DNA of 64,000 nucleotides. Source: Streptomyces sp. NRRL F-5135. GTDB taxonomy: Bacteria > Actinomycetota > Actinomycetes > Streptomycetales > Streptomycetaceae. This document shows positions 62,434 through 64,000 of this stretch, in pieces. The DNA is taken from NCBI RefSeq assembly GCF_000719775.1, contig NZ_JOHR01000017.1:1-64000 (forward strand). The letters are read 5' to 3'. Position 1 is the stretch's first letter, and every line of letters begins with the position of its first letter. Position numbers and translations under genes: made by a program. Under the pieces are notes generated by a model. The model had not been told where the DNA came from. It did no database searches and saw only the letters and a list, made by a program, of their open reading frames with translations.

Positions 62434-62742
62434 ATGAGCGCCGAGGACCTCGAAAAGTACGAGACCGAGATGGAGCTGAAGCTCTACCGGGAGTACCGAG
62501 ACGTCGTCGGGCTGTTCAAATACGTGATCGAGACCGAGCGTCGCTTCTACCTCACCAATGATTACGAGATGCAGGTGCACTCGGTGCAGGGTGAGGTCTT
62601 CTTCGAGGTCACGATGGCGGACGCATGGGTCTGGGACATGTACAGGCCGGCCAGGTTCGTCAAGCAAGTCCGGGTCCTCACGTTCAAGGACGTGAATATC
62701 GAGGAGCTGAACAAGAGCGATCTCGAACTGCCCGGCGGCTGA
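62434..62742 (+). CDS. DUF2469 family protein
   Basis: 102 residues: M-S-A-E-D-L-E-K-Y-E-T-E-M-E-L-K, then F-K-Y-V-I-E-T-E-R-R-F-Y-L-T-N and V-W-D-M-Y-R-P-A-R-F-V-K. This is an extremely conserved actinobacterial family whose function is unknown to me. It is soluble and has no signal peptide. ATG has GAAGGGG upstream. It lies between the signal-peptidase/nudix operon and yraN, as in other actinobacteria. Confidence 0.95.
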   Translation: MSAEDLEKYETEMELKLYREYRDVVGLFKYVIETERRFYLTNDYEMQVHSVQGEVFFEVTMADAWVWDMYRPARFVKQVRVLTFKDVNIEELNKSDLELPGG

Positions 62743-62789
62743 GGAGCGTCAGCGACGAGTCCGTGATCTCCTCCGGGAGGGTGGCCGAC

Positions 62790-62816
62790 TTATCCACATC
62801 GCGTGAGTTGTCCACC
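62790..62816 (+). promoter_or_regulatory. Pair of DnaA-box-like sequences upstream of yraN
   Basis: TTATCCACA (62790-62798) and TTGTCCACC (62808-62816) lie in the same orientation with start points 18 bases apart. The first is identical to the E. coli consensus. The second differs from the Streptomyces consensus TTGTCCACA in only the last base. They stand 57-83 bases before yraN. Confidence 0.55.
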
Positions 62817-62872
62817 AAGATCCACTCATGACGACCGGTCGCGTCAGAGTCGGTGCCGGAGGTGGTGCCGAA

Positions 62873-63250
62873 ATGAACGCGACGGGGGCGCTGGGGCGGT
62901 ACGGCGAGGAGCTGGCGGCCCGACGGCTGGCGGGGGCGGGAATGACCGTCCTGGCCCGCAACTGGCGGTGCGGCAGGACCGGCGAGATCGACATCGTGGC
63001 CCGGGACCGGGACGCCCGGGGCCTGGAGGTGCTGGTCGTCTGCGAGGTGAAGACCCGCAGGGCCGGTTCGTTCGAACATCCCATGGCCGCCGTGACCCGG
63101 CGGAAGGCGGACCGGCTCAGACGGCTCGCCGAGTGCTGGCTGGACCGGCGCGGCGGCCCGCCGCCCGGCGGCGTGCGCATCGATCTGGTCGGGGTCCTGC
63201 TGCCCCGGTACGGCGCGCCGGTGATCGAGCACGCGCGGGGCGTGGCCTGA
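62873..63250 (+). CDS. yraN: UPF0102 (YraN) endonuclease-like protein
   Basis: 125 residues from ATG 62873, chosen for the GGAGGTGG just upstream; ATG 62828 would add 15. Family motifs: [36 protein letters not shown] and a late I-D-L-V-G-V. The E-I-D...E-V-K pattern is that of restriction-endonuclease-like nucleases. The next gene starts directly after its stop, as in the usual yraN-comM-dprA group. Confidence 0.95.
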   Translation: MNATGALGRYGEELAARRLAGAGMTVLARNWRCGRTGEIDIVARDRDARGLEVLVVCEVKTRRAGSFEHPMAAVTRRKADRLRRLAECWLDRRGGPPPGGVRIDLVGVLLPRYGAPVIEHARGVA

Positions 63251-64000
63251 ATGGGATTCGCACGCGCGTGCTCCGTGGCGCTGGTGGGCGTCGAGGGGGT
63301 GGTCGTCGAGGTCCAGGCGGATCTGGAGCCGGGAGTGGCCGCGTTCACCCTGGTGGGCCTGCCGGACAAGAGTCTGGTGGAGAGCCGGGACCGGGTCAGG
63401 GCGGCGGTGGTGAACTCCGGCGCGGAATGGCCGCAGAAGAAGCTCACGGTCGGGCTGAGCCCCGCGTCCGTGCCCAAGGGCGGCAGCGGCTTCGATCTCG
63501 CCGTCGCGTGTGCCGTGCTGGGCGCCGCCGAGCGGGTCGCCCCCGAGGCGATCGCCGATCTGGTGCTGATCGGGGAACTGGGGCTGGACGGGCGGGTCCG
63601 GCCGGTGCGCGGGGTGCTGCCGGCGGTGCTCGCGGCGGCGGAGGCGGGCTACCGCCGGGTGGTGGTCCCCGAGCGGACCGCGGGGGAGGCGTCGCTGGTC
63701 CCCGGGGTGTCCGTCCTCGGGGTACGGAGCCTGCGCCAGCTCATCGCCGTCCTGACCGACGAACCGGTGCCCGAGGAGCCCCCCGACGCGGCCGCGGGAC
63801 GACCGGACCCGATGCCACCGGGGCTGATGGTCGCCGGCGCCGGGGTGGGCACCGGCCCGGCGACCGGCGCCGGGGCGGGCCCGGGCCATCGCCCCGACCT
63901 GGCGGACGTGGCCGGTCAGGCGGCTGCCCGGACGGCCCTGGAGGTGGCCGCCGCGGGCGGACACCACCTCCTGCTCCACGGGCCGCCCGGCGCCGGCAAG
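63251..64000 (+). CDS. comM: ComM-like AAA+ ATPase (YifB family), 5' part
   Basis: The gene is cut by the right edge of the window; 250 codons are visible without a stop. The start A-T-G abuts the yraN TGA. N-terminal Lon-protease-like domain: M-G-F-A-R-A-C-S-V-A-L-V-G-V-E-G, F-T-L-V-G-L-P-D-K, L-S-P-A-S-V-P-K-G-G-S-G-F-D-L-A and L-I-G-E-L-G-L-D-G-R-V-R. The last visible residues L-L-L-H-G-P-P-G-A-G-K are the Walker A motif of the AAA+ domain. ComM is a branch-migration helicase used in recombination of incoming DNA. Confidence 0.95.
   Translation, partial: MGFARACSVALVGVEGVVVEVQADLEPGVAAFTLVGLPDKSLVESRDRVRAAVVNSGAEWPQKKLTVGLSPASVPKGGSGFDLAVACAVLGAAERVAPEAIADLVLIGELGLDGRVRPVRGVLPAVLAAAEAGYRRVVVPERTAGEASLVPGVSVLGVRSLRQLIAVLTDEPVPEEPPDAAAGRPDPMPPGLMVAGAGVGTGPATGAGAGPGHRPDLADVAGQAAARTALEVAAAGGHHLLLHGPPGAGK

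Overview
This window is chromosomal DNA from a Streptomyces species. The signs are very high GC content, GC-rich third codon positions, many GTG starts, and a gene order that matches from memory the conserved core block of Streptomyces coelicolor around SCO5541-SCO5603. No database search was run, so gene names rest on recognised protein motifs plus that gene order. About 55 protein genes and five tRNA genes are supported. Almost everything is vertically inherited core-genome material. There is no biosynthetic cluster, prophage or CRISPR array.

Layout. 1-5127 (minus strand): a conservon cvnA-B-C-D (membrane sensor kinase, roadblock protein, DUF742 protein, and the first 23 codons of the GTPase, which runs off the left edge). 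5128-9243: a small repeat-containing peptide gene, a fumarylacetoacetase-family enzyme, gltX, and a tRNA array Gln-Glu-Glu-Gln-Glu. 9410-13475: the IclR regulator ndgR facing leuCD, a small protein, and the HU/H1-like nucleoid protein hupS. 13707-21557: a small OB-like protein, cofC, plsC-gpsA, ddlA, a DUF3515 lipoprotein, a stand-alone Lrp/AsnC RAM protein, thiL, thiD and rpmB. 21751-27778: a FakA-like DAK2 protein, recG, then an accessory insertion with a toxin-antitoxin-like pair and a MITE-like palindrome that has replaced the 5' end of rsmD, then coaD. 27890-38636: a SepIVA/DivIVA-like protein, DUF177, rpmF, rnc, mutM, an HxlR regulator, a CAP-domain protein, acyP, a small coiled-coil protein and smc. 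38656-45870: a sugar porter, an NCS1 permease, ftsY, a prim-pol protein and nsdA. 46321-52469: amtB-glnK-glnD behind a GlnR box, then ffh. 52546-64000: a methyltransferase, a zinc-protease-like protein, then rpsP-khpA-rimM-trmD-rplS, four consecutive type I signal peptidases, a NUDIX hydrolase, DUF2469, yraN and the start of comM.

How the genes work together. Several sets are functional units: nitrogen sensing (amtB-glnK-glnD), signal-recognition targeting and export (ftsY, ffh, four signal peptidases), ribosome biogenesis (rpmB, rpmF, rpsP, rimM, trmD, rplS, rnc), chromosome organisation and repair (hupS, smc, recG, mutM, comM), and leucine synthesis with its regulator. Short overlaps or near-abutting genes (leuC-leuD, plsC-gpsA, amtB-glnK, rimM-trmD, sipW-X-Y, yraN-comM) indicate translational coupling. 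Several genes (ddlA, thiD, acyP, smc, sipW) have a -10-like hexamer so close to the start codon that leaderless or nearly leaderless mRNAs are likely.

The most unusual region is 25838-27272. Here a toxin-antitoxin-like pair and a palindromic element interrupt the usual recG-rsmD junction, and the first ~40 conserved codons of rsmD are missing.
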